The position numbers and the translations under genes are program-made. A DNA stretch of 64,000 bases from an uncultured Brachyspira sp. (GTDB lineage: Bacteria; Spirochaetota; Brachyspiria; Brachyspirales; Brachyspiraceae): the NCBI RefSeq assembly GCF_944388875.1, contig NZ_CALXKQ010000009.1:26014-90013 (forward strand). The letters run 5' to 3'. Below the pieces are notes generated by a model. The model was given only the letters and a program-made list of their open reading frames with translations. It did not search any database and was not told where the DNA came from. Shown here one piece after another: positions 1-8,441 of the stretch (positions are counted from its first letter, which is position 1; every line of letters begins with the position of its first letter).

Positions 1-169
1 TATAAATACTTTCGAATCTTTCTTTTTGATTATTGGATACATTTGAATAAAGATCATTTTTTTTCAAAGAAAGCATTAATGATTGTCTGTCTTCTTCTGA
101 CAAACTATTTATAAAAGTTTCCCGCTCATTTTCTGGGAGGCTGTAATACATATCCTCATAAAAAGCCAT
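1..169 (-). CDS. Partial unknown protein, paralogue of the next gene (5' part only)
   Basis: This is the first 56 codons of a minus-strand gene that runs off the left edge of the window. The start ATG follows a good ribosome binding site (AGGAG, about 8 nt upstream). The N-terminus (MAFYEDMYYSLPENERETF) aligns residue by residue with the N-terminus of the neighbouring gene (MSFYDDIYYNLEESDREIF) and continues with the same FINSLSEE segment. It is therefore another member of the left-end paralogue array. Whether it carries the shared C-terminal module cannot be seen. Function unknown. Confidence 0.7.
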   Translation of the reverse strand, partial: MAFYEDMYYSLPENERETFINSLSEEDRQSLMLSLKKNDLYSNVSNNQKERFESIY

Positions 170-231
170 ATTAAAAAACTCCTAAACAATATTGAATATT
201 ATATATTATATGCCTTTATAATTCAAATCTT

Positions 232-1545
232 TTATATTTCTATCTTCTCCATAAGCTCAATCTCATCATCTATATCCATTATAAGCAATAGAGTAGATTT
301 ATTATACTTCTTATAATAAGCCGTTCTGTAAAGCTGATTTATATCATCTATTATTTCATTTAACTTATATTTATCGCTTATGCCGAAGTCCAAAATATTT
401 TCTATTTCCAAACAGGCATTATTATAATATTCTTTTACAGCATACTCAAAATCTTCAGAAAAATATATTATATCTTTAATTTTTTCTTTGCATTTTGATA
501 TATATTTGTAGTCTATATAATTACTATTGACAATCTCTATTTCTTCTTCTTTGCTTTCCTCTGTATAACTGAATATATTTAAATAGTTTTCTATATTTTC
601 AAATGTTATATAATATGAAAGAAGCAGAAAATTTTCTCTTATATCTTCTCCAAGGCTGTCAAAAACCTCTAATAATTCTTTAACCTTAAACTTCAAAACA
701 GATTCTAAAACTCTGAAAAATACTTTGCATTCTATCTCTGATTTTAATATCTCATAAAAACTATTTATAGAACTGTAATAATCAAAATATATATTTCTGC
801 AAACCTGAGAAGAGTAAATGTTATATGATTTATGTATGTATGATTCCTTATTTATATCCTCAAAAATATCTAAAAAAAGTTCCTCATCCATATCAAGTAT
901 TACTTCAAGCATCTTAATAAACTCATTATTTTTAATGTGATCATTATTTTTAAACTCTTCAAAGAAAAATATTCTTCTCTCTCTAGGTATATTAAAAAGT
1001 ATATTCAATAATTTCTCAGAACTTTTGCCTTTATATTTATGCTTGTATGAATTCATTTTTATATAAGAATTATTTACTAAACTGTATTCATAATTATATA
1101 ATTCTTTTAATATCTCAGACATCTTTATATCTATAATAACTTTTAAAAGTCTTTTAAATAAAGTGTCATCAGAAAATCTTAAAAGTTTATTCATGTCTAT
1201 TTTTTCATAATCCTTACATATATTTTTTAAATCATTAAAGTCATTAAAAAAATATAAAGCATCCGTATTTATATTATTAAAAAGCATCTCCAATAATAAA
1301 TATCTTTTCTCTTCATTTAAATTATTAAATATATATAAAAAAGCATCCTTATCTTTTTCTTTCATCATTCTTTCGTATATATTAGTAAATTTTTCTCGCT
1401 GTTTATCTGATGCATTTTTTAAATATAAATTATTTCTTTTAATAGTTCCAAGCAGTTCGTTTTTTTCTTCTTCGGATAAGCTATTAATAAATATTTCTCT
1501 ATCGCTCTCTTCTAAATTATAATAAATATCGTCATAAAAAGACAT
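232..1545 (-). CDS. Unknown protein with array-type C-terminal module (437 aa)
   Basis: I do not recognise a named family. The protein is hydrophilic, predicted mostly helical, without signal peptide or membrane segment. Its first ~65 residues match the gene entering from the left edge. The last ~85 residues carry the module shared by the array: a CKEKIKDI helix, an FEYAVKEYY segment, an ELNEIIDDIN-like helix, then LYRTAYYKKYNKS and an acidic IMDIDDE tail. I place the start at the ATG of MSFYDD because the paralogue starts there and a GGATGAGAG ribosome site precedes it. A TTG 11 codons upstream keeps the frame open but has no such site. Confidence 0.75.
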   Translation of the reverse strand: MSFYDDIYYNLEESDREIFINSLSEEEKNELLGTIKRNNLYLKNASDKQREKFTNIYERMMKEKDKDAFLYIFNNLNEEKRYLLLEMLFNNINTDALYFFNDFNDLKNICKDYEKIDMNKLLRFSDDTLFKRLLKVIIDIKMSEILKELYNYEYSLVNNSYIKMNSYKHKYKGKSSEKLLNILFNIPRERRIFFFEEFKNNDHIKNNEFIKMLEVILDMDEELFLDIFEDINKESYIHKSYNIYSSQVCRNIYFDYYSSINSFYEILKSEIECKVFFRVLESVLKFKVKELLEVFDSLGEDIRENFLLLSYYITFENIENYLNIFSYTEESKEEEIEIVNSNYIDYKYISKCKEKIKDIIYFSEDFEYAVKEYYNNACLEIENILDFGISDKYKLNEIIDDINQLYRTAYYKKYNKSTLLLIMDIDDEIELMEKIEI

Positions 1546-1642
1546 AATTCTCTCATCCCCCTTAACAACTATGTCCAATATAAATTAAAATTATAAACAA
1601 TATTTAAATAATTTCTATATTAATAATAAATATTTTTTAATA

Positions 1643-2299
1643 TTAATTTTCAACAAACTCATTAACATTTATAGTTTCTATAAAATTAATATCTTCATCA
1701 TTATCCATTATAAAAGCAAGAGATGACTTATTATTTTTTTTATAATAAGCACTTCTGTATAAATTATTAATATAGTCTATAACATTATTAAATCTATCAA
1801 CAAAATCATTAATGCTCTTTGTACCTTTCATAGTATTAAAATCTTCTTCCAAACTTCTTTGCAAATCTAAACAAGAATCTTCATAGCTTTTTCTTGAGGC
1901 ATAATCAAAATCTTTTATAAGATTTTTTACTTCCTCTATCTTTAATCTGCATTCATTTGCTGAAGAGTTTATTTTTATTTTAAACTTTTCTATATTTATT
2001 TTTATAGTTTCTTTTTTGTTTTCATCATTTTTATCTTCTCTATTTTTTGATTCATTATTTTCTTTATTGCCGTATACAGAATTACTATTGCTATTTTCAC
2101 CGAACATTATATCATAAGTTATATCATCTATATCATCTGCTATACTGTTTAAATTATCTGCTACCGTATTGGCAAGCTCTTCAATATTGTCAATAAAATC
2201 CATAAAGTTATAATATGTATTTCTATTGGAATTACTGAAGTTTTTGAACTTATCCTTTAATTCATTAACTTTTTTATCAAAAGAAGTATTATTGCTCAT
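1643..2299 (-). CDS. Unknown protein with array-type C-terminal module (218 aa)
   Basis: Unrecognised cytoplasmic-looking protein. Residues ~1-65 form a helical, Asn/Asp-rich N-terminus, ~70-95 is a low-complexity Asn/Glu/Lys linker, and ~115-210 is the shared module, with CRLKIEEVKNLIKDFDYASRKSYEDSC, then INNLYRSAYYKKNNKSS and an acidic IMDNDED end. The start ATG overlaps the last 11 bp of the upstream gene (ATGAGCAATAA), so translation is probably coupled. The module is closest to that of the overlapping partner, which suggests the pair arose by tandem duplication. Function unknown. Confidence 0.75.
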   Translation of the reverse strand: MSNNTSFDKKVNELKDKFKNFSNSNRNTYYNFMDFIDNIEELANTVADNLNSIADDIDDITYDIMFGENSNSNSVYGNKENNESKNREDKNDENKKETIKINIEKFKIKINSSANECRLKIEEVKNLIKDFDYASRKSYEDSCLDLQRSLEEDFNTMKGTKSINDFVDRFNNVIDYINNLYRSAYYKKNNKSSLAFIMDNDEDINFIETINVNEFVEN

Positions 2300-2834
2300 T
2301 AATATCCTCCAGTTTTATTAAATCAAGCTCATTATCATCATCCATTATAAAAGCAAGAGATGATTTGTTATGCTTTTTATAATAAGCACTTCTGTATAAA
2401 TTATTTATGTATTCTATAGTTTTATTTAAATCATCATAAGTCTTTATATATTCTAAACTCTTTTCCAAATCTATACAAGAATCTTCATAACTTTTTCTTG
2501 AAGAATAATCGAAGTTTTCTATTAATTCTTTTATCTCTTTAATTTTATCTTTGCATTTATTAATAATATTGATGCTTATATCTTTTTTAAGCTCTTTGCT
2601 GTCGGCAATGATTTCTTTTTCTGCTTTTTTGTCTTTTGACATAGTATGACTGTTTATTTCTTTAACAGCCGCTGCATTACTATTTTTTGATGATGTTCTT
2701 TTTATTCTAGCATTGTTTTTATTATTTTTTCTATTTTCTGCCTTCTCTATTTTTTCATTTAAAAACTGCAAAGTGTCTTCAAATTTCTCATCAAAACCAT
2801 CAACAGCATCTGCAATAATTTCAAAAATACTCAT
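2289..2834 (-). CDS. Unknown protein with array-type C-terminal module (181 aa)
   Basis: Short paralogue: an acidic N-terminal helix (~1-35), a Lys/Asn/Ser-rich linker (~35-95) and the shared module (~90-175), including CKDKIKEIKELIENFDYSSR, INNLYRSAYYKKHNKSS and IMDDDNE. The start follows a GAGG ribosome site. The stop codon lies inside the start region of the next gene (11-bp overlap), so the two are probably translated together. No signal peptide, membrane helix or catalytic motif is visible. Function unknown. Confidence 0.75.
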   Translation of the reverse strand: MSIFEIIADAVDGFDEKFEDTLQFLNEKIEKAENRKNNKNNARIKRTSSKNSNAAAVKEINSHTMSKDKKAEKEIIADSKELKKDISINIINKCKDKIKEIKELIENFDYSSRKSYEDSCIDLEKSLEYIKTYDDLNKTIEYINNLYRSAYYKKHNKSSLAFIMDDDNELDLIKLEDINEQ

Positions 2835-2923
2835 AAAAATACCTCAATATATTTAATTTATAGTATTATTATAATAAATATTTATGACAAAAAATGACGC
2901 TGTTTTTAATTTTTTATAAAAAA

Positions 2924-3610
2924 TTAAATATTCTCAATCAAATCAATATCGTCTTCTTCTACATCCATTATATAAGCGAGAGAAGATTTATTATGCTTTT
3001 TATTATAAGCATTTCTGTATAAATTATTAATCTCATCTATAATTTTATTAAGTTCATATTTATTGTCAATACCGTTATTTAATCTTTTTTCTATATCATC
3101 GCATTCTTTATGATAATCATTTTTTATCATATATTCAAAGTCTTTAGAAAGTTCTTTTATTTCTTTTAATTTATCCATGCATTTCTGATTTATGCTGTTT
3201 ATTTTTTCTTTTATATTTGAAGCCTCTGAATATAGTTTATTAGTTTCATCAACTATATCATTTAACTTATTTAAAGCCTTTTTTATATCTTTTGATAAAT
3301 TAGCTTTAGCATTTTTTAACTGTTTTTCTATTTCTTTTTCTAATGCATTGCATTCTTCTATTAAAGCATTATCATTCAAGCAATTTTTTAGGGATAATAC
3401 TTTTTCCTTGCAGTTATTTAATGTGTCTTTAAATATTTCTATATGCTGAGATATATCTTCTTTTACTAATTTTGATTTGGATTTATTTTTAGTGGAAACT
3501 TTAGAATTAGCTGATGCCTTCTTTTTAACTGATTTTTTTATAATTTTTATTTTAGTTGATTTTTTTACTGATGCAGTTTTTTTAGATGACGGTTTCTTTT
3601 TAGATGCCAT
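2924..3610 (-). CDS. Histone H1-like basic tail plus two array-type modules (228 aa)
   Basis: Residues ~1-50 are extremely Lys/Ser/Ala rich (MASKKKPSSKKTAS...), resembling a histone H1 or Hc1-type DNA-binding tail. Residues ~55-140 look like a degenerate first copy of the shared module (NCKEKVLSLK, EECNALEKEIEK, LNKLNDIVDETNKLYSEA). Residues ~140-228 are the well-conserved copy (CMDKLKEIKELSKDFEY, ELNKIIDEINNLYRNAYNKK, MDVEEDDIDLIENI). A GGAG site about 10 nt before the ATG supports the start. It lies 24 bp behind the upstream paralogue, so they are likely one operon. Binding to nucleic acid is inferred from charge only. Confidence 0.75.
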   Translation of the reverse strand: MASKKKPSSKKTASVKKSTKIKIIKKSVKKKASANSKVSTKNKSKSKLVKEDISQHIEIFKDTLNNCKEKVLSLKNCLNDNALIEECNALEKEIEKQLKNAKANLSKDIKKALNKLNDIVDETNKLYSEASNIKEKINSINQKCMDKLKEIKELSKDFEYMIKNDYHKECDDIEKRLNNGIDNKYELNKIIDEINNLYRNAYNKKHNKSSLAYIMDVEEDDIDLIENI

Positions 3611-3634
3611 AGTTTTTTAATCTCCATTTTTTAA

Positions 3635-4249
3635 TTAAATATTCTCAATCAAATCAATATCGTCTTCTTCTACATCCATTACATAAGAGAGAGATGATTT
3701 ATTATGTTTTTTATTATAAGCATTTCTGTATAAATTATTAATCTCATCTATAATTTTATTAAGTTCATTTTTATTGTCAATACCGTTATTTAATCTTTTT
3801 TCTATATCATCGCAGTCTTTATGATAATCATTTTTAATAGCATATTCAAAATCTTTAGAAAGTTCTTTTATTTCGTTTAATTTATCCTTACATTTTTTTA
3901 TACAGTTTTTTATTTCTTTATCATTATTTATTCCCTCTTCAAAAGTACCATCAATATCTCCAAAAATATCTGAAAATAGTTTATCTTTTTTCAAGTCTGG
4001 AAATTCTTTTAATATATCTTTAAAAAATTCTTTTGAATTTTTATCATCTAACTGTATATTTTCTTTACTGGTTTTAGTATATGTTTTTGCTGACTTTATT
4101 TTATCTAAAATATTCTTATTATTTTTCAGCTTTGGAAATTGCTCTAATAAATCATTTATAAGTTCTTCTTTCATATTTTTATCATCTAATTCTTCATCTT
4201 TAAATATATTTTCCAACATACTTTTATTATTAAAATCTAAACTATACAT
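3635..4249 (-). CDS. Unknown array paralogue, 3' part of a frameshifted gene (204 aa readable)
   Basis: The readable frame ends with the shared module, almost identical to that of the next gene downstream in both protein and DNA. The N-terminal part contains two related segments (LLEQFPKLKNNKNI and LKEFPDLKKDKLF). The ATG at 4249 has only a weak ribosome site, and the frame stays open and paralogue-like upstream of it (QFSDLSESQKEKFF). I therefore think the true start is at 4425 and that a 1-base deletion in an A-tract broke the frame. If so, the intact product would be about 263 aa. Function unknown. Confidence 0.6.
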   Translation of the reverse strand: MYSLDFNNKSMLENIFKDEELDDKNMKEELINDLLEQFPKLKNNKNILDKIKSAKTYTKTSKENIQLDDKNSKEFFKDILKEFPDLKKDKLFSDIFGDIDGTFEEGINNDKEIKNCIKKCKDKLNEIKELSKDFEYAIKNDYHKDCDDIEKRLNNGIDNKNELNKIIDEINNLYRNAYNKKHNKSSLSYVMDVEEDDIDLIENI

Positions 4250-4425
4250 TTCAAAAGCTTCTTTTATATTATTAAAAAACTTTTCTTTTTGAGATTCTGA
4301 TAAATCTGAAAATTGATTTAAAAATTTTTTCTTTTCATTTTCTGAAGATGATATTTTTTAAATTCATCCTCAGTCATAGTAGTTTCTACACCAAAATTTT
4401 TTATATTTAAAATCTTCTTAATCAT
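4250..4425 (-). pseudogene. Frameshifted 5' end of the preceding paralogue
   Basis: From an ATG at 4425 the minus strand reads MIKKILNIKNFGVETTMTED then EFKK, and stops about 12 codons later in that frame. Adding one A to the six-A tract (T4354-4359 on the + strand) joins EFKK directly to ISSSENEKKKFLNQFSDLSE and on into the 204-aa frame. That segment resembles the FINSLSEEEK segment of the other paralogues. The break could be a real mutation, a slippage-prone contingency site, or a sequencing error. Confidence 0.5.
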
Positions 4426-4530
4426 CTATGTAATTTAAATTTGTATATAGATCTTCTTCAATGATTTTATTATATTTTTTATTTTCTTTGATATTTAGCT
4501 CCTGATTATAAAAATTTGTATTAATTCTTT
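4418..4530 (-). pseudogene. Possible 3' remnant of a lost gene
   Basis: An open frame without a usable start codon reads NQELNIKENKKYNKIIEEDL followed by YTNLNYIDD and a stop. The stop overlaps the ATG at 4425 (gATGATTAAg), an arrangement typical of translational coupling. It may be the tail of a deleted upstream gene. No homologue is recognised and the evidence is thin. Confidence 0.25.
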
Positions 4531-4542
4531 ATACTTTTATAA

Positions 4543-4588
4543 AAATTGTATTAATGAAAAAGTAAAAAACTATTCATTAATACAATTT
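4543..4588 (-). terminator. Hairpin behind the AAA ATPase operon
   Basis: A perfect 16-bp inverted repeat (AAATTGTATTAATGAA / TTCATTAATACAATTT) with a 14-nt loop lies 27 bp behind the stop of the 198-aa gene. A third, partial copy of the arm is at 4514-4525. It is AT-only apart from one pair per arm end, so termination strength is uncertain, but its position separates the ATPase operon from the paralogue array. Confidence 0.45.
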
Positions 4589-4615
4589 ATAATAAATACA
4601 TTTAAATTTATTAAT

Positions 4616-5212
4616 CTAATTATTTTTATACTCTTTAAATATGTATTTAACAAAATATTTTACAGCGTTCTCATAACTTTTAATATTTATTTGATTATCT
4701 TTTTTTACTTCAAGAATTGGAGGAAAGTACTTATTAGGATCTGGCTCTTCATTTTCTATTCCGCTTATACTTTCTATAATATCATCAGTATCTACTGAAT
4801 AATCTTCAGGAAAATCATAAATATCTATCATGTTTTTATCTTTGTTAGTAAGCATCTTTTGTACATTGAATCCTTTTGGTATGCCTGCCATTTTTTTCTT
4901 ATCCAAAACTATTTCTCTTTTAATAAGTTCTTCCTCATTTACAGCTTTATTTTCTAAAAGGAAGTTTACTATATTATTTACACAATCTCCCATAGGGTTA
5001 ACGCCTAAAGCACTGTTGTCTGGATTATCAATAATTATATTAAATTTATCCTTTTTCTTAATCAATGTGAATTTCAAATTTTCATTATCAAAATCTGATT
5101 TATTTAAATCATAATTTCTCGTAGTTTTGAACCCAAATTTTCTAAGAGCTTTAATAAAAATATCTTCATTAATATCGCTGTCAATTAAAACTACTGTTAT
5201 TTTATCTTTCAT
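4616..5212 (-). CDS. Unknown protein downstream of the Ycf46-type ATPase (198 aa)
   Basis: I do not recognise this protein. It begins with a beta-alpha unit (KITVVLIDSDINEDIFIKAL) followed by a beta-rich segment to ~75, then a charged region with DKKKMAGIPKGFNVQKML around 105-125, an acidic stretch to ~165 and a C-terminal helix. There is no signal peptide or membrane helix. A strong GGAGG site precedes the ATG, and it starts 30 bp behind the AAA ATPase, so the two form an operon and it is probably a partner or substrate of that ATPase. That partnership is inference from position. Confidence 0.75.
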   Translation of the reverse strand: MKDKITVVLIDSDINEDIFIKALRKFGFKTTRNYDLNKSDFDNENLKFTLIKKKDKFNIIIDNPDNSALGVNPMGDCVNNIVNFLLENKAVNEEELIKREIVLDKKKMAGIPKGFNVQKMLTNKDKNMIDIYDFPEDYSVDTDDIIESISGIENEEPDPNKYFPPILEVKKDNQINIKSYENAVKYFVKYIFKEYKNN

Positions 5213-5242
5213 AGTGATTTTCCTCCAATCTTTTTATTTATA

Positions 5243-6796
5243 TTACTGTATAAAAGGATTATACTGTTCTTGTTTTAATTGAGGAACAGGCTTATCTTTT
5301 GAGGCTGAATCTTCTTCCCAAGCATTAGATGAAGCTAGTACTGCCCTTGCTTTTGCCCATCTTCTCATATCGCTTATATTTTCTTTCATAGTTTTTGATA
5401 TAGGGTAGGTTCTTTTCATGGCTTCTATTATATGCTCAGTTGTTACTTCCTTATCCTCATCAAATGCCCTGAACAATGCCTCTTTTATAGCTTCTTCTAT
5501 TTCAGCACCTGAGAATAACTCACATTCATCTGCAATTTTAGAAATATCAAAATTTTCGCTTTTTCTTTTGTATTTTCCTAAATGTATTTTTATTATCTCT
5601 TCTCTGTCTGGCTTTAAAGGCAAATCAACAAAAAATATTTCATCAACACGTCCCTTTCTTAAAAGCTCTGGAGGAAGACCAGATATATTATTTGCAGTGG
5701 CAACAACGAATACTGGTTTTTTCTTCTCCTGCATCCAAGTTAAAAATGTTCCAAGCACTCTTGAAGTAGTGCCTCCGTCAGTAGCTCCTGATGACTGCAT
5801 ACCTGAAAGCCCTTTTTCTATCTCATCTATCCAAAGTACTGAAGGAGAAACAGCTTCTGCTATTTTTAATGCTTTTCTAATATTGCCCTCAGATTCTCCT
5901 ACTATACCAGCAAATATTTTACCCATATCTAATTTAATAATAGGAAACTGCCAAGCTGCACCTACCGCCTTAGCACATAAGCTTTTTCCTGTTCCCGGTA
6001 TACCCAATAATAATATTCCTCTAGGTGTTTCAAGTCCGTAATCTTTAGCTCCCTGCTCAAATGCTCTTCCTCTTCTTCTAAGCCAATTCTTTAATATATC
6101 AAGTCCGCCTATATCATCCAATGTTTCATTATGATGATAATATTCCAAATGACCGCTGTTTTTAATAATTGTTTCTTTCTCTGATATTATTATTGGTATC
6201 TCTTCCTCTGTTAATTTTCCTGCCTGTACTATTGCTTTAGAAAATGCTCTTTTAGCTTCCATTATAGTTAACCCTAATGCAGAATCAACAAGTTTTTCTT
6301 TATTTCCGCTTGGGGTTACATCATATTGCTTGCATGTATGCTCAAACATTACTGTCAAATCGCTTCTATCTGGCAAATCTTCCTCTACAATATAAACATC
6401 CTTCTCTAATTCAAGAGGCAGGCATCTTTTTGTTTGTAAAAGTATTAAAGTTCTGTCGCTGTAATTACTGTATCCAATATCTCTCATTTTGCTTATTAAT
6501 CTTGGATTATCTTTTAAAAATAAATCATAGTCCTGAAGCATTAGTACAGAATCCTTTGCCTCATCGCTTTGATACCAATCCAAAATAAATAATGCATCGT
6601 CCTTGTCTTCTATTGAAGTAGATGTTTTTCCGTTATTTGACATCTTTTTAAGCCCTGAGGTAATGCTCCATTTATACCATGTTCTTTTTAATTCTGCAGC
6701 TGTTCTTGAAACTTCCCCTTCTATTCTCATAGTTTCATAGCTTATAACCTGCACAATATTTATAGATGAACGTATTAATATGCTTAAATTTATCAT
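5243..6796 (-). CDS. Ycf46-type AAA+ ATPase
   Basis: AAA+ ATPase of the Ycf46/CDC48-related group found in cyanobacteria, plastids and various bacteria; its cellular role is poorly defined. Residues ~1-220 are the family's N-terminal region, with a LQDYDLFL and a RTLILLQTKRCLPLELEKDV segment. The AAA core follows: LDDIGGLDILKNWLRRR (226-242), Walker A GIPGTGKS (265-272), Walker B LWIDEIE (321-327), GGTTSRVLGTFLTWMQEK (341-358) and the arginine-finger segment LLRKGRVDE (378-386). Length is normal. The start has a GGGGGA ribosome site. A promoter (TTTACA-16-TATCAT) lies upstream. Confidence 0.9.
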   Translation of the reverse strand: MINLSILIRSSINIVQVISYETMRIEGEVSRTAAELKRTWYKWSITSGLKKMSNNGKTSTSIEDKDDALFILDWYQSDEAKDSVLMLQDYDLFLKDNPRLISKMRDIGYSNYSDRTLILLQTKRCLPLELEKDVYIVEEDLPDRSDLTVMFEHTCKQYDVTPSGNKEKLVDSALGLTIMEAKRAFSKAIVQAGKLTEEEIPIIISEKETIIKNSGHLEYYHHNETLDDIGGLDILKNWLRRRGRAFEQGAKDYGLETPRGILLLGIPGTGKSLCAKAVGAAWQFPIIKLDMGKIFAGIVGESEGNIRKALKIAEAVSPSVLWIDEIEKGLSGMQSSGATDGGTTSRVLGTFLTWMQEKKKPVFVVATANNISGLPPELLRKGRVDEIFFVDLPLKPDREEIIKIHLGKYKRKSENFDISKIADECELFSGAEIEEAIKEALFRAFDEDKEVTTEHIIEAMKRTYPISKTMKENISDMRRWAKARAVLASSNAWEEDSASKDKPVPQLKQEQYNPFIQ

Positions 6797-6826
6797 AAAA
6801 AATCCCCCAAAAAATAGTATGCTTTT

Positions 6827-6854
6827 ATGATAACATATATATAAAAAATGTAAA
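6827..6854 (-). promoter_or_regulatory. Promoter of the AAA ATPase operon
   Basis: On the minus strand TTTACA and TATCAT are separated by 16 bp, and the -10 ends about 30 bp before the ATPase ATG. This leaves room for the GGGGGA ribosome site, as in a normal leadered mRNA. Confidence 0.5.
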
Positions 6855-6981
6855 CTCTTATATTGTAATAAGCATAAAAACTATTATTCTAAAAACTATA
6901 TTTATTTATATAAAAAATGCTAGAAATTAAAACAGTTTTATAGTACTATATTGCACAAAACTATACTTATTGGATATACCA

Positions 6982-7863
6982 ATGGACAACGCTATTTCAA
7001 AAGAAACTATAAAATTTTTATTAGAATTACAGCAGAATGAAGTTACTGAGCATTCTGTTTATTTAAACTTAGCAAAGTTCGTAAAAAAAGAAGATGATAA
7101 AAATGTTCTCTTAAGCATAGCAAAAGAAGAATATGCACATGCTAAGATATTAGAAAAATATACGGGTAAAAAACTAAAGCCTAATAAATTAAAAGTATTT
7201 AAGTTTTTTATATTAAGTATAATTTTTGGATACACTTTTGTTATAAAAATAATGGAAGGCGGCGAGAAGAATGCTGAGTATGTATATTCAAAAATAGTTT
7301 CAGAAGTACCCGATGCAAAAAAGATAGCATTTGATGAAGATGAGCATGAAAATAAACTTATAGCTATTTTGGATGAAGAGAGATTAAAATATGTAGGTTC
7401 TATGGTGTTAGGTTTAAGCGATGCATTAGTTGAAATAAGCGGAACATTGGCAGGGCTTAGTTTTGCTTTGCAGAATAATAAACTTGTTGCATTATCTGGA
7501 ATAATAACTGGAATATCAGCTACTTTGTCTATGGCTTCTTCTGAATATTTATCAGCTAAGGCGGACGGAGATAAAAATGCTTTTAAATCATGTCTTTATA
7601 CAGGGATAATGTATTTGATAACTGTAAGTCTTTTAATACTTCCTTATTTAGTATATCCTAATAATCATTATTTATATGCATTAATTACAATGCTATGCGT
7701 AGTTGTATTCATTATATTTTTCTTTACTTACTATGTGTCGGTTGCTAAAAGTTTGCCTTTTAAAAAAAGATTTTTTGAAATGGCAGGAATTAGCTTGACT
7801 GTTGCTGGTATTAGTTTTTTGGTTGGTCTTTTAGTTAAACATTTTTTAGGTATAGATATATAA
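6982..7863 (+). CDS. Ferritin-like/VIT1-CCC1 iron(manganese) transporter
   Basis: Two-part protein. Residues ~5-130 are a rubrerythrin/ferritin-like four-helix domain with metal-ligand motifs (EVTEHSVYLNLA, KEEYAHAKIL, FDEDEHENKL). The rest is a VIT1/CCC1 membrane domain with about five helices, including the GSMVLGLSDALVEISGTLAG and MASSEYLSAKA signatures. Such fusions move Fe2+ or Mn2+ across the cytoplasmic membrane, with the soluble domain sensing or delivering the metal (family knowledge). A TTG at 6970 is also in frame. The ATG at 6982 is preferred, though neither has a clear ribosome site. Confidence 0.88.
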   Translation: MDNAISKETIKFLLELQQNEVTEHSVYLNLAKFVKKEDDKNVLLSIAKEEYAHAKILEKYTGKKLKPNKLKVFKFFILSIIFGYTFVIKIMEGGEKNAEYVYSKIVSEVPDAKKIAFDEDEHENKLIAILDEERLKYVGSMVLGLSDALVEISGTLAGLSFALQNNKLVALSGIITGISATLSMASSEYLSAKADGDKNAFKSCLYTGIMYLITVSLLILPYLVYPNNHYLYALITMLCVVVFIIFFFTYYVSVAKSLPFKKRFFEMAGISLTVAGISFLVGLLVKHFLGIDI

Positions 7864-7889
7864 TAATTTAATGGAGTATAAAAATATAA

Positions 7890-8405
7890 ATGAAAAAAAA
7901 TTACAAGTATAAATTATCAGAGGATGATTTTATAGATTTTCAGCTTTACTATTTAAAAATGAATTCTAAAATGACAAAATCTGTAAAAACAACAATAATA
8001 GTATTGATATCGCTTTATATAATTGTTTTTGCAGCGATGGCAGTATATTTTAGAGATAATGCATTTTTAATATTAATAATAGCCGTATTAGTGTCAGCTT
8101 TTTCAATAATACAAATATTTACATACAGAAAACGCTTGGAAAAGAAAATAGTAAATAAAGTGAAAGAGTATATAAGGTCTGGTAAACTTGATAAAGTTCT
8201 CGGAGATAAAGAGCTTGAAGTTTATGATGATAAAGTGGTATTCCATGAAAAAAGAGGAACAAGCTCATTTAATAAAGAAGATATAAAAAATATAGAAAGC
8301 AGCGATAAATCAGTTTTTTTATATATAGATGAAATGTCAGCAATCATTGTACCAAAGCATTGTTTAACAGGCGAAGATGTAGATTTTTTATTGTCATATA
8401 AATAG
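7890..8405 (+). CDS. YcxB-like membrane protein (171 aa)
   Basis: Small membrane protein with two adjacent transmembrane helices (~33-55 and ~58-78) followed by a cytoplasmic C-terminal domain of the YcxB-like type (ELEVYDDKVVFHEKRGTSSF ... IVPKHCL). The function of this family is not established. It starts 26 bp behind the transporter gene with a GGAG site, so the two are probably co-transcribed. A strong hairpin follows the stop. Confidence 0.75.
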   Translation: MKKNYKYKLSEDDFIDFQLYYLKMNSKMTKSVKTTIIVLISLYIIVFAAMAVYFRDNAFLILIIAVLVSAFSIIQIFTYRKRLEKKIVNKVKEYIRSGKLDKVLGDKELEVYDDKVVFHEKRGTSSFNKEDIKNIESSDKSVFLYIDEMSAIIVPKHCLTGEDVDFLLSYK

Positions 8406-8410
8406 AAATT

Positions 8411-8437
8411 AAGTGCAGATTTTCTCTGCACTTTTTA
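8411..8437. terminator. Bidirectional terminator between YcxB-like gene and clpX
   Basis: A 9-bp stem (AAGTGCAGA / TCTGCACTT) with a 5-nt loop, followed by a T-run on the plus strand, lies between two convergent genes. Confidence 0.8.
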
Positions 8438-8441
8438 TATT

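Noticed and set aside
5418..6041. Long plus-strand open frame (207 aa) opposite the AAA ATPase
   Set aside because: It is antisense to a fully conserved ATPase with Walker motifs, Ser/Ile-rich as expected of a shadow frame, and has no ribosome site.
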